Assembly: GCA_002281855.1 (NCBI GenBank)
Contig: NCHQ01000002.1
Location: forward strand, 400,286 to 464,285
DNA from: Rhodospirillales bacterium 24-66-33
GTDB taxonomy: Bacteria; Pseudomonadota; Alphaproteobacteria; Reyranellales; Reyranellaceae
Direction: 5' to 3'
Length of the DNA: 64,000 nucleotides
Shown here: one piece after another, positions 55,009-63,917 of the stretch
Layout of the letters: each line of letters begins with the position of its first letter
Position numbering within the stretch: position 1 is the first letter of the stretch
The notes under the pieces: model-generated
Told to the model about the DNA's origin: nothing
The model's database searches: none
The model's input: only the letters and a program-made list of their open reading frames with translations
Program-made: the position numbers and the translations under genes

Positions 55009-56166
55009 TCAGGCCGGAATGTCGGCCCGCGATCGCGTGAGTTCATCGACCGCGCCGGCCAGATGATAGAGGCTCGTCGCGGGCATGAAGTCGACGAGCG
55101 GCGAACCATCCGGGCCAAGGCGATCGACCCATCCGCCCTGCGGCGCAGGCGCGAGGAACCGACCATGCAGGGCCTGCGTCAGCGCAGCGGCCCTGACCGC
55201 CGCTCCCGTCCGGCCGCGGCGCGCTTCGACGAGATCGCTCTTGATGGCCTCGGTCATCGGCCAAAGTCGACGGGATGCTTTCAGGATGGTGCCGTCGGGA
55301 TGTACCTCGTCCATGATCAGCCCGTCGGCATCGAAGCCCGCGCGGCTGGCATGCCGGTAGAGCCGTTCGACGATCTCCCCGACACTGCTCTCGCCTGTGT
55401 GCCTTTCATAGCGACGCAGCAGCCAGCACCATTCAAAATGATGGCCCGGCTCGACGATCGCGCCGTGGCCATCGGGCGGCTGCAGCGCCTCATCGAAATA
55501 CTCCAAAAGCACGCCCTGCCCGGCCTGGAAGAACTTCGAAACGAAAAGCTGGAACAAATCGTCGGCCCGGCCGAGGAAAACGCGATCCCCCGAGCACTCC
55601 CACAGGGCCAGCAGGGCCTCGAACAGATGCATGTGCGGGTTCTGTCGCCGGGGACCGTCGCGCAGCGGCCATGCCTCGACGTAGCCGCCCCCGCGTGGCG
55701 CCGTCATCTCGCGGTCGAGGAAGGCCAGCGCTTCGTGGGCAAGCGCCAGTTCTTCCCGCTTCCCGGTCGCCTGGACATAGGCGGCAATGGCGAGAAGAAC
55801 GAAGGCGTGGGCATAGAGATCGCGCCTGGAATCAGCGACGCTTCCATCCCGGGCGATCGAGAAGACCCAGCCGTCCTGACCGTCGGGACGATGATAGTCG
55901 CGGCGCATCGCTTCGAAAGCGCGCTCGGCCAGCGCCGCTGCCCCGGCATGCCATCGCCGACGCTGCGCGAGCGAATAGACGAAGATCTGCCGGGCCTGGA
56001 CGAGCAGCCGGATCGGGCCTTGCGGACGCGGACGGCGGTCGAATGTCAGGCCTTCCTCGAAGCGGCCGGCTTCGGCGTCGAACCCGGCCGTTGCCCACAA
56101 AGGCAGCGCCTGGCCAAGCATCCAGCTTTCCATCAACACGGCGGCATCACGCATGTCGTGCCGCAT
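55009..56166 (-). CDS. AGE-family sugar epimerase/isomerase
   Basis: 385-residue alpha/alpha-barrel protein of the N-acylglucosamine 2-epimerase family, which includes mannose isomerases and cellobiose 2-epimerase. Conserved catalytic-region segments include NPHMHLFEALLAL and EPGHHFEWCWLL (His residues) and RLWPMTEAIK. It probably interconverts free or phosphorylated hexoses at C2; exact substrate unclear. The ATG at 56166 is preceded by GGGGAG; a TTG at 56190 is possible. Follows the FkbM gene on the same strand by 33 bp, presumably an operon; convergent with the RmlC-like gene. Confidence 0.8.
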   Translation of the reverse strand: MRHDMRDAAVLMESWMLGQALPLWATAGFDAEAGRFEEGLTFDRRPRPQGPIRLLVQARQIFVYSLAQRRRWHAGAAALAERAFEAMRRDYHRPDGQDGWVFSIARDGSVADSRRDLYAHAFVLLAIAAYVQATGKREELALAHEALAFLDREMTAPRGGGYVEAWPLRDGPRRQNPHMHLFEALLALWECSGDRVFLGRADDLFQLFVSKFFQAGQGVLLEYFDEALQPPDGHGAIVEPGHHFEWCWLLRRYERHTGESSVGEIVERLYRHASRAGFDADGLIMDEVHPDGTILKASRRLWPMTEAIKSDLVEARRGRTGAAVRAAALTQALHGRFLAPAPQGGWVDRLGPDGSPLVDFMPATSLYHLAGAVDELTRSRADIPA

Positions 56167-56199
56167 CAGGGCGGACTCCCCACCCGCCAAGGCGGCGTC

Positions 56200-57243
56200 C
56201 TACCGCTTGAGCAGATCGTCGGCACGTTCCGACGGCACCGCCACGACGTTCGGCGACAACGGCGTTCCCTCGACGGCGCGCTCGGGACAGCCGCCGTTCA
56301 CGCAGAAAGACAGAATCTCGTAATCGTATCGCTGCCGCAGCATGCCCAGCAGCGAGTCCGCGCTCTGACCCTGCGCATGCAACGCCCGCTCGTTCAGCTC
56401 CATCAGCAATACCGGCCGCGCGGTGGTCAGCACCTGCTGCGCTCCCTCGACGACGCCGGCCTCGCCGCCCTCGACATCGATCTTGACCATGTCGACGCTC
56501 GACAGGCCATGCTTGGCGACCACGGCGTCGAGCGTCTCGAGGGGCACGCGCTCGGAGCTCGCTCGCACGACGTCGTCGTGCGCGAAATCCCCCAATGTAT
56601 TGTGGCCGGCATGCACGCCGTGGGCGAGGTGCAGGTCGACGAAGCCTGCTTCGGCGCCCAGCGCCGCGGCAACCACCTGAACGTTCTCGAGGCCGTTGCG
56701 GCCGAGATTGCGCTGGAGATGGGCCCGTTCGCGTGAACTCGGCTCGACGGCGATCACCTTGCCAGTCGGACCAACGCGGCGGGCGGCGAAGAGCGTGTAG
56801 TAGCCGTCGTTGGCGCCGACATCGATGAAGGCCATGCCGGGCTTCAGCACGCGGTCCACAAACGCGAACTCGTTGGGCTCGAACGAGCCGCAGACATAGA
56901 GGCACAGGCTGTTGTCGTTCCCGAGGGTCACGTCCACCATGGTGCCGCCATGCCATCGCACGGTGAGCGGCACCGCCAGATCCTTCTCGCGGGCGGCTTC
57001 CCACAGCGCGCCCCTGCGGCAGGCCAGCCATTGCCGCTTGTCGTAATACTCTTCAGCGAAGCGCCAGCCGGGCCGCGGCCCCAGCCGCGGCGCACCGGGC
57101 GCCAGGATTGCCGCATAGGCAGCGCCGATCGCGGGCGCCCGCACGATAAGCCAGCGCCCCATGTTATCGAGATGATAGCCGACGCCCGAGCAAACCCGTT
57201 CCCAGGTGCCGGCAACGCTGATCGGACGGCGGGCCGTCGTCAT
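56200..57243 (-). CDS. FkbM-family methyltransferase (copy 3)
   Basis: 347-residue SAM-dependent methyltransferase. Motif I FIDVGANDGYYTL (about residues 141-153), then VIAVEPSSRERAHL, and VDMVKIDVEGGEAGVVEGA is the FkbM signature (K-x-D-x-E-G). A 115-residue N-terminal extension (RWLIVRAPAIGAA...) precedes the domain. Probably a sugar O-methyltransferase. ATG at 57243 chosen over an upstream TTG at 57264. Different subgroup from copies 1 and 2. Confidence 0.8.
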   Translation of the reverse strand: MTTARRPISVAGTWERVCSGVGYHLDNMGRWLIVRAPAIGAAYAAILAPGAPRLGPRPGWRFAEEYYDKRQWLACRRGALWEAAREKDLAVPLTVRWHGGTMVDVTLGNDNSLCLYVCGSFEPNEFAFVDRVLKPGMAFIDVGANDGYYTLFAARRVGPTGKVIAVEPSSRERAHLQRNLGRNGLENVQVVAAALGAEAGFVDLHLAHGVHAGHNTLGDFAHDDVVRASSERVPLETLDAVVAKHGLSSVDMVKIDVEGGEAGVVEGAQQVLTTARPVLLMELNERALHAQGQSADSLLGMLRQRYDYEILSFCVNGGCPERAVEGTPLSPNVVAVPSERADDLLKR

Positions 57244-57347
57244 GCCTGAACTGTTTGCCCCCAACTATGCCGTGTTCGGCTAACGTACCCACCGTCGAGC
57301 GTCAAGCGTGCCTGTGTGTTGCCACTTTCTACCCTTAGTCCCGTGCA

Positions 57348-57376
57348 TTGCGGCTTCCCTGCTGCGGAAATATAAT
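57348..57376 (+). promoter_or_regulatory. Strong sigma-70-like promoter of surA-pdxA-rsmA
   Basis: TTGCGG (57348-57353), 17-bp spacer, TATAAT (57371-57376), perfect -10. Predicted start about 57383 gives a 23-base leader to the surA ATG. It isolates surA from the sugar cluster. Confidence 0.65.
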
Positions 57377-57405
57377 GATCTTCCCTCTCAAACTCCTGCG
57401 GTGAA

Positions 57406-58713
57406 ATGTTCGCGCTCATCCCCCGCGCCCTCGTCGTCCTCACGATCCTGTTGCTACCCGCCACGGCTTCCGCCCAACGGCCGGCGGCACAGGGCGTAGC
57501 CACCCAACCCAAGCCCGGCCAGGGCCTGCGGGTCGTGGCTCGCGTCAACGATGAAGCCATCACCGATTTCGACCTGTCGCAGCGGGTCATGTTCGCCATT
57601 CGCACGTCCGGACTGCAGGACAGTCCCGATCTGCGTCAGCGTATGGCCCCGCAGATGCTTCGTCAGATGATCGACGAACGGCTGCAGGTTCAGGATGCCA
57701 AGAAGCTCGGCGTCAAGCCGTCCGATTCTGAGGTCGCCGGCCGCTATGCCGAGATCGAACGGGCGGCGGGATTGAGCCAGGGACAGTTCAAGCAGTACCT
57801 CCAGAGTGTCGGCATTTCGCCCGATATTGCAACGCAGCAGATCGAGGCACAGATCGCCTGGGCCAAGATCATCCGTCGCAAGGTTCGTTCAAAGGTCGAT
57901 GTCTCGGAAGCTGAAGTCGACGATGCGATGAGCCGCATGCGGTCGAATGTCGGCAAGACCGAGACCCGCGTCGCGGAGATTTTCGTGCCGGTTGACCGCG
58001 CCGACGGCGTGGATGAGGGCAAGCGCAGCGCCGACCGGATCATGGAGCAGCTCCGCCGCGGTGCGCCTTTCGCCGCCGTCGCCCAGCAGTTCTCGCAAGG
58101 GGCGTCCGCGGCCTCGGGCGGGGATCTCGGCTGGGTCCTGCCGGGCGCGCTCGACCCATCGCTGGACGCCGTCATCGAAAGAACTCAGCCGCGTACCTTC
58201 TCCGAGCCTGTCCGCTCGGGTGCCGGCTGGCACATTCTCTATATCGTCGATCGCCGGCCCTTCGCCGCGGCCCGGCCTGACGATGTGAAGCTCAATCTTG
58301 TCCAGATGACGCTCGCTCTTCCGTCGAACGCCACGCCGGATGAAACCAACCGTGCGACGGCAGAAGCCCAGAAGGCGATGAGTGGCGTTCGCAATTGCAG
58401 CGACCTCCACGTGCAGTCCCGTCAGGTGAAGGGCAGTACGTCGGGCGATCTCAACGGGGTTCGCGTCGGCGATCTTGCCGGAAACCCGCAAATGTACGAG
58501 CAGCTGCCGCGGCTCCCGATCGGCGGCACGGCCGGCCCCTTCCGCGTCGCCGAAGGCCTGCAGGTGGTCGCCCTCTGCAGCAAGGCTGGTGGGGACGGCC
58601 TGCCGACACGCGATTCGATCCAGCAGCAGCTGCTGATCCAGAAGCTCGACTCTGCGGGACGGCGCTATATGCGCGATCTCCGCCGCCAGGCCACGGTCGA
58701 CATCAAGTCGTGA
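57406..58713 (+). CDS. surA: Periplasmic peptidyl-prolyl isomerase / chaperone SurA
   Basis: 435-residue exported protein with a signal peptide (1-23, ending ASAQ), a SurA N-terminal chaperone domain (ARVNDEAITDFDLSQRV; about 40-180) and a parvulin PPIase domain (about 185-290: RVAEIFVPVD, FAAVAQQFSQGASAASGGDLGWV), followed by a second, degenerate parvulin-like part. It escorts outer-membrane proteins to the BAM complex. Lies first in a surA-pdxA-rsmA unit. In many alphaproteobacteria lptD precedes surA; here the upstream DNA is the glycan cluster. Confidence 0.92.
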   Translation: MFALIPRALVVLTILLLPATASAQRPAAQGVATQPKPGQGLRVVARVNDEAITDFDLSQRVMFAIRTSGLQDSPDLRQRMAPQMLRQMIDERLQVQDAKKLGVKPSDSEVAGRYAEIERAAGLSQGQFKQYLQSVGISPDIATQQIEAQIAWAKIIRRKVRSKVDVSEAEVDDAMSRMRSNVGKTETRVAEIFVPVDRADGVDEGKRSADRIMEQLRRGAPFAAVAQQFSQGASAASGGDLGWVLPGALDPSLDAVIERTQPRTFSEPVRSGAGWHILYIVDRRPFAAARPDDVKLNLVQMTLALPSNATPDETNRATAEAQKAMSGVRNCSDLHVQSRQVKGSTSGDLNGVRVGDLAGNPQMYEQLPRLPIGGTAGPFRVAEGLQVVALCSKAGGDGLPTRDSIQQQLLIQKLDSAGRRYMRDLRRQATVDIKS

Positions 58714-58737
58714 TGACGCTCGCATGAAGTGCCTGCC

Positions 58738-59736
58738 ATGACGACGGCCGTGCCGCTCGCCGTGACGATGGGCGAGCCGGCGGGCGTTGGTGGCGAGCTC
58801 AGTCTCAAAGCCTGGCTGTCGCGCAAGTCCGGCGACCGCCCCTTCTTCGTCCTGGACGATCCGGACCGGCTGTCAGCCCTCGCCCGCAAGCTCGGGGTGA
58901 ACGTTCCGATCATGGGGATCGAACGGCCCGAGGATGCGGCTACCTGCTTCGCCTCCGCCCTGCCCGTCCTCCCGGTCCGACTCGCCGCGCCCTCGCAGCC
59001 CGGCCACCCGGACGTCGCCAATGCCGGCGCGACCATCGAGGCGATCGAACGGGCGGCGGCTTTTGCGATGGCCGGTACAGTCGCCGGCATCGTCACCAAT
59101 CCGATCCAGAAGAAGACTCTGCAGGATGCCGGCTTCCGTCACCCCGGCCACACCGAGTTCCTCGCGGAGCTGGCGGGCGGCGTCGAGGTCGCGATGATGC
59201 TCGCCTGTCCCGAACTCCGGGTCGTCCCGGTGACCATTCACCTGTCACTGGCCGACGCCGTGCGATCGCTGGATGGCGACGCCATCGTGCGCGCGGGCAG
59301 GATCACCGCAATGGGATTGCGCGATCTGTTCGGCATCGAACGGCCGCGGCTTGCGGTAGCGGCCCTCAACCCGCATGCCGGCGAACAGGGCGCCATGGGC
59401 GACGAGGAACGCCGCATCATCATGCCGGCCATCGAAGCGCTGCAGCGCGAGGGCATCCGCGCGCAGGGCCCCGCCCCTGCCGACACACTCTTCCATGCGG
59501 CGGCTCGCCCCGCCTACGACGTCGCACTCTGCATGTATCACGATCAGGCGCTGATCCCGATCAAGACGATCGACTTCTCCGGCGGCGTCAACGTGACGCT
59601 CGGCCTGCCCTTCGTTCGCACGTCGCCCGACCACGGCACGGCGCTCGACATCGCCGGCACCGGCCGCGCCGATCCCGCGAGCCTGCTGGCGGCCATACAC
59701 ATGGCCGACGACATGGCGTGCCGGCGCGGCGCCTGA
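58738..59736 (+). CDS. pdxA: 4-hydroxythreonine-4-phosphate dehydrogenase
   Basis: 332-residue enzyme of pyridoxal 5'-phosphate biosynthesis. It oxidises 4-phosphohydroxy-L-threonine with NAD and a divalent metal. Family segments: TMGEPAGVGGELSLKAW at the start, VTNPIQKKTLQDAGF, GHTEFLAEL, LNPHAGEQG and MYHDQALIPIKTIDF (metal His). ATG at 58738 gives the common N-terminus MTTAVPLAVTMGEPAG; a GTG at 58729 is less likely. 24 bp after surA. Confidence 0.95.
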   Translation: MTTAVPLAVTMGEPAGVGGELSLKAWLSRKSGDRPFFVLDDPDRLSALARKLGVNVPIMGIERPEDAATCFASALPVLPVRLAAPSQPGHPDVANAGATIEAIERAAAFAMAGTVAGIVTNPIQKKTLQDAGFRHPGHTEFLAELAGGVEVAMMLACPELRVVPVTIHLSLADAVRSLDGDAIVRAGRITAMGLRDLFGIERPRLAVAALNPHAGEQGAMGDEERRIIMPAIEALQREGIRAQGPAPADTLFHAAARPAYDVALCMYHDQALIPIKTIDFSGGVNVTLGLPFVRTSPDHGTALDIAGTGRADPASLLAAIHMADDMACRRGA

Positions 59737-59738
59737 GC

Positions 59739-60572
59739 ATGGACGGCGTCGAGGCCCTACCGCCCCTGCGGGAGACGATCGCGGCGCACGGGCTCGATGC
59801 CCGGAAGCGCTTCGGCCAGCACTTCCTGCTCGACCTCAACCTCACGCGGCGCATCGCCCGTGCCGCCGCTCCGCTCGACGAGGGGACAGTGATCGAAGTC
59901 GGTCCGGGCCCCGGCGGGCTGACACGCGCACTGCTCCTCGAAGGCGCTCGTCACGTCGTGGCCGTCGAGGTCGATGGACGGGCCTTCGGCCCCCTGCGGG
60001 AGCTGCAGGCGGCGGCGGGCGGAAGGCTCGACCTGATCGAGGCCGATGCCCTGAAGGTCGAGCCGAGGGACCTTGGACCCGCGCCGCGCCGGATCGTCGC
60101 GAATCTTCCCTACAACGTGTCGACGGTCCTGTTGGTGCGCTGGCTTCATGCCGCGAGCGACATTGCCGACATGGTGTTGATGTTCCAGAAGGAGGTCGTC
60201 GACCGCCTCGTTGCCGAGCCGCGGACCAAAGACTACGGCCGCCTTTCCGTGCTCGCCCAGCATGTCTGCGAGGTCCGCCGGCTGTTCGACGTCGCGCCGA
60301 CCGCCTTCGTGCCGCCGCCGAAGGTTACGTCGGCCGTGGCGCGGCTGACCCCGCGGCCCGTTACGGTTCGGCTGGCCGATCTGCGCCCCCTGGAGCGCGT
60401 CACGGCGGCGGCCTTCGGGCAGCGACGCAAGATGCTGCGCGGCTCGCTCGCGGGCATCTTCACCGATCCCGTCACAACCCTCGAACGGCTGGACCTGCGG
60501 CCGACGGCCCGGGCGGAAGAACTCTCGGTCGACGACTTCGTGAGACTGGCAGGCGCCCTTGACAGTGAGTGA
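59739..60572 (+). CDS. rsmA: 16S rRNA dimethyladenosine methyltransferase KsgA
   Basis: 277-residue enzyme that dimethylates A1518 and A1519 in 16S rRNA helix 45. Visible are KRFGQHFLLDLNLTRRIARAA, motif I VIEVGPGPGGLTRALL, IVANLPYNVST (motif IV NLPY) and MFQKEVVDRL. Starts 2 bp after the pdxA stop, so coupled. The last codons of this gene overlap the promoter and palindrome of the next gene. Confidence 0.96.
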   Translation: MDGVEALPPLRETIAAHGLDARKRFGQHFLLDLNLTRRIARAAAPLDEGTVIEVGPGPGGLTRALLLEGARHVVAVEVDGRAFGPLRELQAAAGGRLDLIEADALKVEPRDLGPAPRRIVANLPYNVSTVLLVRWLHAASDIADMVLMFQKEVVDRLVAEPRTKDYGRLSVLAQHVCEVRRLFDVAPTAFVPPPKVTSAVARLTPRPVTVRLADLRPLERVTAAAFGQRRKMLRGSLAGIFTDPVTTLERLDLRPTARAEELSVDDFVRLAGALDSE

Positions 60573-60586
60573 GCGCTCACTATTAT
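60559..60586 (+). promoter_or_regulatory. Near-consensus promoter with TetR-like palindrome for the acyltransferase gene
   Basis: TTGACA (60559-60564) and TATTAT (60581-60586) are 16 bp apart. The spacer and -10 contain a perfect 14-bp palindrome AGTGAGCGCTCACT (60568-60581), a typical TetR-family operator form. Predicted start about 60593, so the ATG at 60594 is effectively at the transcript's 5' end. The rsmA stop (60570-60572) lies within the palindrome. Confidence 0.65.
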
Positions 60587-60593
60587 TCAGGCC

Positions 60594-61397
60594 ATGATCC
60601 GGTCCCTGGTCTTCAACGCCTATTTCTACGTCGGCACCCTTTTAGTGGCGGTCGTCGGAATCGTCCTGGTCCCCATCCCGACGCCAGTGCTCTTGCGCGG
60701 CCTGCTCTTCCACTGGGCGCGCGCCGTCGTGTGGGGCATGCGCTGGATCGGCGGCATGAAGATCGAGTTTCGCGGCCTCGAGCACCTTCCGGCCAACGGC
60801 CCCGCGCTGCTGGCGAACAAGCACCATAGCGAGAGCGACGGCATCCTGCTGGCAGCCCGCATCCGCGGCATTGCGTTCGTCGCGATGCAGGAGCTGTTCC
60901 GCTACCCGCTGATCGGCGCGATCCTCTATCGCCTGCAGATGATTCGCGTCGACACCTGCGGTGGCGGCCGCGAACGCGAGAACCTCGCCCAGTTCGCCAA
61001 GCGCGCCTACGACAGCCGTCGGCACATCGCGATCTATCCCGAAGGCAACCTGATGGCGCCGGGCGAACGCGAGCGCTATCGCTCGGGCATCTACTATCTC
61101 TATCGCGACCTCGGCCTGCCCGTGACTCCCGTCGCCACGTCGGTGGGCCTCGTGTGGAATCGCCGCGACTGGCGCAAGAAGGCCGGCCGCGCCGCCGTCG
61201 AGTTTCTGCCCGCGATCGAGACCGGCCTCGACAAGGAGACCTTCATGCGCCGCCTCGAGAACACGATCGAGGCCGCGAGCGACCGTTTGATCGCCGAGTT
61301 CGCGGACCACTCCTACCAACCCAGTCAGCTCGTCCTGCGTTCGCAGGGCCAGACCGGCGTCGGCGCGGCGATCACCGCCCCTCGCGGAGCGCCTTGA
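60594..61397 (+). CDS. Lysophospholipid acyltransferase (PlsC-like, 1-acylglycerol-3-phosphate acyltransferase family)
   Basis: 267-residue membrane acyltransferase. Hydrophobic N-terminus (about 8-32), catalytic H-x4-D motif HHSESD (about residue 83), then FREGTNL-like segment YPEGNLM for glycerol-phosphate binding. It transfers an acyl chain to lysophosphatidic acid or a similar acceptor. No ribosome-binding site is visible, and the predicted promoter places the transcript start at the ATG, suggesting leaderless translation. The 3' end overlaps gmk by 26 bp, convergent. Confidence 0.85.
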   Translation: MIRSLVFNAYFYVGTLLVAVVGIVLVPIPTPVLLRGLLFHWARAVVWGMRWIGGMKIEFRGLEHLPANGPALLANKHHSESDGILLAARIRGIAFVAMQELFRYPLIGAILYRLQMIRVDTCGGGRERENLAQFAKRAYDSRRHIAIYPEGNLMAPGERERYRSGIYYLYRDLGLPVTPVATSVGLVWNRRDWRKKAGRAAVEFLPAIETGLDKETFMRRLENTIEAASDRLIAEFADHSYQPSQLVLRSQGQTGVGAAITAPRGAP

Positions 61398-62022
61398 CGA
61401 AGTTCGAAAGGCCGACCTGCCGCTCGCGCTTCAGCCGCTCGGCCGTCAGGATCGACTTCAGCTCCATCAGGCTGGTCGCGATGTCACGATTGATGATCTG
61501 GTAGTCGTACTCGGCCCAGTGGCTCATCTCGTCCGCGGCCTTGGCCATGCGCTTCTGCACGACCTCCATCGAGTCCTGTGCCCGGGTGATCAACCGACGC
61601 TCCAGGTCGCGCGTCGAGGGCGGCAGGATGAAGACCGTGACCAGGTCGCTTCCCGCCTTCTCCTTGAGTTGCTGCGTGCCCTGCCAGTCGATGTCGAACA
61701 GCACATCGCGCCCGGCCATCAACGCGGCTTCCACGGGTGCGCGCGGCGTGCCGTAGAAATGGTCGAACACCCGCGCATGCTCGAGGAACTCGCCTCGCTC
61801 CACCATGCCGCTGAAGGTGGCGGTGTCGACGAACTGGTAGTCGATGCCATCCCGCTCGCCGGATCGGCGGGCGCGCGTGGTCGCCGAGACGCTGAGCTGG
61901 ATCTGCTTGTCGTTATCGAGCAGTTGCCGCGACAGGGTCGTCTTGCCCGCACCCGAAGGCGACGACAGGACCAGCATCAGGCCGCGCCGCTGGATCTCGT
62001 CGGCATCCACCTCATTCGACAT
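61372..62022 (-). CDS. gmk: Guanylate kinase
   Basis: 216-residue P-loop kinase converting GMP to GDP. Walker A-type motif is LSSPSGAGKTTL (residues about 19-30), followed by SATTRARRSGERDGIDYQF for GMP binding, and the lid region is further on. Normal length. Starts inside the end of yicC (11-bp overlap), a common yicC-gmk coupling. Convergent overlap with the acyltransferase gene. Confidence 0.96.
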   Translation of the reverse strand: MSNEVDADEIQRRGLMLVLSSPSGAGKTTLSRQLLDNDKQIQLSVSATTRARRSGERDGIDYQFVDTATFSGMVERGEFLEHARVFDHFYGTPRAPVEAALMAGRDVLFDIDWQGTQQLKEKAGSDLVTVFILPPSTRDLERRLITRAQDSMEVVQKRMAKAADEMSHWAEYDYQIINRDIATSLMELKSILTAERLKRERQVGLSNFVKALREGR

Positions 62023-62908
62023 TCTGGACCTGCTCCCGCATGCGCTCGACGGCGCCCTTGAGGTCGATGCCGATGCGCGTCAGCTCGATGTCCGCGGACT
62101 TGGAGCAGAGCGTATTGGCTTCGCGGTTGAACTCCTGGCAGAGGAAATCGAACTTCCGGCCCACCGGGTTATCGCCGCGCGCATCGGTGAGCAAAGTCCG
62201 CGCCTGCGCGATATGGGCACTCAGCCGGTCGAGCTCCTCGCGCACGTCGGCCTTGCCGACCAGCAGCGCCACTTCCTGGGCGAAGCGCTCTTCCGACAGC
62301 GCAGGCACGCGGCCGAGCAGTTCGGCGAGCTGGGCCTCGAAGCGGGCGCGAACGGTGCCGATCTGAGCCAGCGCCCGCTCCGTCGCGCGTCCGCACAGCC
62401 CCTCGATCTCCGCGACGTGGCCCTCGATCACCCTGGCCAGAGCCTTGCCTTCGGCGGCGCGTGAGGCAACGAGCGCCTTCAGCGTCTCGTCGAGGGTCGC
62501 CTGAAGCTCCCTGTCCAGAAGGAGAAGCGCCTCCTCGGTCTCCTCGCCGGCATCCTCTTCCTCGATCACGCCACGCACCCGCAGCAGCCCGTCCGCCGAT
62601 GGGGCGGCCGCCCCGGTCGTCCTGCGCACTTCGTCGACCAGCGTCGCCAGCTCGGCCAGCAAGGTGCGATTGATAGTGAGAGGCTTGGCGTTGCGTTCGC
62701 TCGTGATGGTGAGGGTGAGCGAGACGTTGCCACGCTTCATCTTCCCGCCGACGGCGACGCGAGCGGGATTTTCAAGCCGGTCGAAGCCCGGCGGCACGCG
62801 GCACCTGATTTCGAGGTTCCGCCCGTTGACGCTGCGCGCTTCCCAAACCCAGCGCCGCCGATCATCCGATCCTTGCGCCCGGGCGTATCCCGTCATACTT
62901 GCGATCAA
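62012..62908 (-). CDS. yicC: YicC family endoribonuclease
   Basis: 298-residue protein of the YicC/YloC family, recently shown in E. coli to be an endoribonuclease affecting sRNA stability. Family start MIASMTGYARAQ is obtained using TTG at 62908 as initiator with AGGGGG just upstream; a downstream ATG at 62896 lacks such a site. Conserved EARSVNGRNLEIRCRVP and VGRKFDFLCQEFNREANTLCSKS at the C-terminus. 11-bp overlap with gmk. Start assignment is moderately certain. Confidence 0.9.
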   Translation of the reverse strand: MIASMTGYARAQGSDDRRRWVWEARSVNGRNLEIRCRVPPGFDRLENPARVAVGGKMKRGNVSLTLTITSERNAKPLTINRTLLAELATLVDEVRRTTGAAAPSADGLLRVRGVIEEEDAGEETEEALLLLDRELQATLDETLKALVASRAAEGKALARVIEGHVAEIEGLCGRATERALAQIGTVRARFEAQLAELLGRVPALSEERFAQEVALLVGKADVREELDRLSAHIAQARTLLTDARGDNPVGRKFDFLCQEFNREANTLCSKSADIELTRIGIDLKGAVERMREQVQNVE

Positions 62909-63152
62909 GTTGCCCCCTGCCCTGTTCGTGGGCACCGTAAACCCTTAAGTGGATCGGCAATTCGATTCAATCGGCTATTGAGGCGGCGTTTGCCATGGTG
63001 AACAGGATGGCCTCACGGCAAACGAGCCTCAGGATTGCCGCCCTGTGCGGCGGGTTCGCCGGGGCACGGGCCCGACTCGGGATCCTCTCGACGCAGGAAC
63101 TGGCCGGCACCGCGGGCTGGCGCACGAAACCCCAACATTGAGGGCGCTCGAC

Positions 63153-63905
63153 ATGAAGACCTTCTCCAGCATCGTGCTCACGGGCGCCTCGAGCGGCATC
63201 GGCGAGGCGCTGGCGCTCGACTATGCCGGCCCCGGCGTGGCCCTGGCCCTGACCGGTCGGGATGCCGAGCGGCTCGAGAGGGTCGCCGCCGGCTGCCGTG
63301 CAAAGGGGGCCACCGTCGTCGCGGCGACGATCGACGTCACCGACCGCGAGCGCTTCCTGCCGTGGCTCGCCGCTTTCGACGTGGCGCATCCCGTCGACCT
63401 CGTGCTCGCCAACGCCGGCATCTCGATCGACAAGGACAATTCTTCGCTCGACGATTTTTCGATCATCCGCAAGACGCTCGACGTGAACATCAACGGCGTG
63501 CTGAACACCGTCGAGCCGCTGCTCGGCCCGATGATGGCGCGCAAGCGCGGCCAGATCGGCATCGTCTCCTCGCTGGCGGGGTTCATCGGCCTGCCCTATT
63601 CGGCCTCGTACAATGCCAGCAAGGCCGCCGTCCGCGTCTGGGGCGAAAGCATTCGCTACGTGCTGAAGAAGGACGGGATCGGCGTCAGCGTCATCTGCCC
63701 CGGGTTCGTCGTCAGCCGCATCACGGCCGAGGCTCCCTTTCCCATGCCGTTCCTGATGAGTTCGGCCAGGGCATCGAAGATCATCCGGCGCGGCCTGGCC
63801 GCCAACAAGCCGCGCATCGCTTTCCCGATCGGCACCAAGGCCGGTGTTTGGCTGGGGTCGATGCTCCCCGGCAGCTGGACCGCACGGTTGCTGGGCGCCG
63901 CCTAG
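63153..63905 (+). CDS. SDR-family oxidoreductase
   Basis: 250-residue classical short-chain dehydrogenase/reductase. NAD(P) motif TGASSGIG (about residues 9-16), NAG-type LANAGIS, catalytic Ser in IVSSLAGFIG and YNASK (Tyr and Lys of YxxxK). Resembles the DltE/YdfG-like subgroup; substrate unknown. ATG at 63153 follows GAGGG. A 244-bp region upstream, between yicC and this gene, contains no supported gene. Confidence 0.85.
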   Translation: MKTFSSIVLTGASSGIGEALALDYAGPGVALALTGRDAERLERVAAGCRAKGATVVAATIDVTDRERFLPWLAAFDVAHPVDLVLANAGISIDKDNSSLDDFSIIRKTLDVNINGVLNTVEPLLGPMMARKRGQIGIVSSLAGFIGLPYSASYNASKAAVRVWGESIRYVLKKDGIGVSVICPGFVVSRITAEAPFPMPFLMSSARASKIIRRGLAANKPRIAFPIGTKAGVWLGSMLPGSWTARLLGAA

Positions 63906-63917
63906 AGCATCGAGCGC

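Noticed and set aside
55063..56736. 557-codon plus-strand frame opposite the AGE and FkbM genes
   Set aside because: Composition of a shadow frame; opposing strands contain conserved AGE and FkbM motifs.
62909..63152. A small gene between yicC and the last SDR
   Set aside because: No frame has a ribosome-binding site plus conserved content; in-frame upstream extension of the SDR is Arg-rich and non-conserved.
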